Below, piece after piece: positions 29,914-31,216 of a stretch of 31,216 bases of DNA. The first letter of the stretch is position 1. Each line of letters begins with the position of its first letter. The position numbers and the translations under genes are program-made. Source of the DNA: Bacillota bacterium (GTDB taxonomy: Bacteria > Bacillota > Clostridia > Acetivibrionales > DSM-1351); contig JAEYWA010000038.1 in NCBI GenBank assembly GCA_023431385.1, positions 1 to 31,216 of the forward strand. The letters run 5' to 3'. The notes under the pieces are model-generated. The model ran no database searches. It had not been told where the DNA came from and worked only from the letters and a program-made list of their open reading frames with translations.

Positions 29914-31216
29914 ATGAAAATAATATTTAAGGCTTTCTCTATTGTGGGGCTTAGTTCAGCTGTATTAGTACTAGTTATCTTAATCGTTATTAGATGCTTC
30001 TTTTTTAAATATGTTGAAAAACTTGGGCATGATACTATTATTTATTTTGTCTTGTTTTTCTTCCTGACTCTATTACTGATTACCTTTATAAGTTTATACA
30101 CGATGGATAAGCTTATAAGAAACAGGTTAAACAAGTTCTATGATTTTTTATGGAATGTAGGAAAGACCAGAGACACTTCTGCACGAATTTGCATTACCGG
30201 TTCTGATGAACTATCAGGTCTGGCCAATTCTATGAATAATATGCTTAAGGAACTTGATGAGTGCTATGAAGATATGAAGCTTCTCAAAGAAAGGTTCAAA
30301 TTGACGCTGGAAGCAACAAATGACGGATATATTGATGCAAATCTAATTGAAGATCAAGTATATATCAGTCCAGTCTGGCTGAAATATCTCGGGTATGATG
30401 AAAGTATCGATACAGTTGATTTTGAATCGTGTCTCAAGGTCATAGCTGACCGGGACGACAGAGAAAAGGTCATAAGTACAATGAATAAGTGTAAAACCAA
30501 GGAAATTGATTCTGTCCGATTGGAACTCAAAATACTGAAAAAGTCAATGGATACTTTATGGATAGTTATAAGGGGGAAAATCGTCCAGTATGGTGAGGAA
30601 GATGTTCCTAAACGTTTTATTTGTGCTATCTCTGATATAACACAGCGTAAAAAGTTTGAGGAGGAATCCAAATTCCTCAGTCAGACAGATGTTGTTACCG
30701 GTTTGAAAAATAGAGCATATCTTGAAGAAGTTTTGAGTACAACTGAAAGAGAGGCGGGAGAGAATACCTGGATTATTATGGGAGATGTCAATGGTTTAAA
30801 GCTTGTAAACGACAGCTTTGGACATCAGGAGGGAGACAGACTTCTCAAAACTATCGGAAACATACTTACGGAGTGTTGTACAAATGATGAAACTCCCGCA
30901 AGGTGGGGTGGAGATGAATTTGTTGTTTACATCAGGGATAAAAATGAACAATATGTACAAAACCTTATAGAGCGTATAACCAATGCCTGTGAAAGTGTAA
31001 AAACCTATCCTATAAAGGCTAGTATTACCATGGGTTACGCCTGCAGAGGGCCGGGACTGATGCCCATGAACTCTGTTCTGAAGCGGGCGGAAGAGGGTAT
31101 GTACCGTCATAAGCTGCTGGAGAGCCGAAGCACCAGAAGCAGTATAATATCATCGCTGGAACAGACTCTTCACGAAAAACATATTGAGACACTGGAACAC
31201 ACTAAGCGTATCCGTA
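29914..31216 (+). CDS. Membrane PAS-GGDEF protein, probably with HD-GYP (cut by window end)
   Basis: A frame from ATG 29914, with TGAGGAGG 6-8 bases upstream, runs open to the window end (434 residues seen). Two transmembrane helices (about 10-30 and 43-63) flank a very short loop. A linker that could be HAMP-like follows, then a PAS domain (about 125-245) and a GGDEF domain with an intact RWGGDEF motif at 330-336, so diguanylate cyclase activity is possible. After it, HEKHIETLEHTKRIR starts what looks like an HD domain, making a GGDEF-HD-GYP fusion likely. That would give c-di-GMP turnover control by an internal signal. The C terminus, and any HDIGK or GYP motif, lie outside the window. Confidence 0.88.
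   Translation, partial: MKIIFKAFSIVGLSSAVLVLVILIVIRCFFFKYVEKLGHDTIIYFVLFFFLTLLLITFISLYTMDKLIRNRLNKFYDFLWNVGKTRDTSARICITGSDELSGLANSMNNMLKELDECYEDMKLLKERFKLTLEATNDGYIDANLIEDQVYISPVWLKYLGYDESIDTVDFESCLKVIADRDDREKVISTMNKCKTKEIDSVRLELKILKKSMDTLWIVIRGKIVQYGEEDVPKRFICAISDITQRKKFEEESKFLSQTDVVTGLKNRAYLEEVLSTTEREAGENTWIIMGDVNGLKLVNDSFGHQEGDRLLKTIGNILTECCTNDETPARWGGDEFVVYIRDKNEQYVQNLIERITNACESVKTYPIKASITMGYACRGPGLMPMNSVLKRAEEGMYRHKLLESRSTRSSIISSLEQTLHEKHIETLEHTKRIR

Overview
The window looks like chromosome from a low-GC, Gram-positive, spore-forming, plant-polymer-degrading clostridium, most like the Ruminiclostridium (Clostridium cellulolyticum/papyrosolvens) group. The evidence is a SigH sporulation sigma factor, a Spo0E-like peptide, strong AGGAGG-type ribosome binding sites, frequent rho-independent terminators, a cytoplasmic-type GH3 beta-glucosidase, a giant secreted multidomain protein and a dense set of two-component and c-di-GMP genes. 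The species is an inference from gene content, not a match I could run.

Region 1 (1-3650): sigH, then tRNA-Gly(CCC) and tRNA-Thr(GGT) with their own promoter and terminator, then a foldback repeat built partly from tRNA-Thr sequence. An AT-rich accessory stretch follows, with a 49-residue membrane peptide and an HD-domain protein. Next come a MutT-like Nudix hydrolase, a convergent XRE repressor with likely operators, and a 56-residue Spo0E-like protein.

Region 2 (3650-17200): a MalT-like LuxR regulator; a 2437-residue secreted subtilase with a seven-repeat FG-GAP/VCBS propeller, seven BIG2 domains and three jelly-roll-like modules; and a GH3 beta-glucosidase with reversed domain order. The upstream region of the protease holds a 15-nt tandem repeat, and its 3' half holds a 1041-bp in-frame duplication.

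Region 3 (17200-20930): a three-gene ABC-2 exporter operon, then a 650-bp stretch that I read as two short transcription units. Each has a promoter, a strong ribosome binding site, a tiny leader ORF, RNA hairpins and terminators. The second unit contains two interleaved helices (a potential pseudoknot) and two tandem terminators in front of a small CD3324-like HTH gene that appears to start with CTG. This is the best candidate for an undescribed system here.

Region 4 (20930-31216): a signalling block made of an AraC regulator, an HD-GYP c-di-GMP phosphodiesterase, a lipoprotein with a C-terminal Ig-like domain, a membrane hybrid histidine kinase (PAS-HisKA-HATPase-REC-HPt), a divergent soluble REC-histidine kinase, a YesN-like response regulator, and a PAS-GGDEF protein cut by the window end. 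A perfect 18-bp-arm palindrome lies between the two divergent kinases. Sensing, phosphotransfer and c-di-GMP turnover are thus encoded together, but which partners interact is not visible from sequence.
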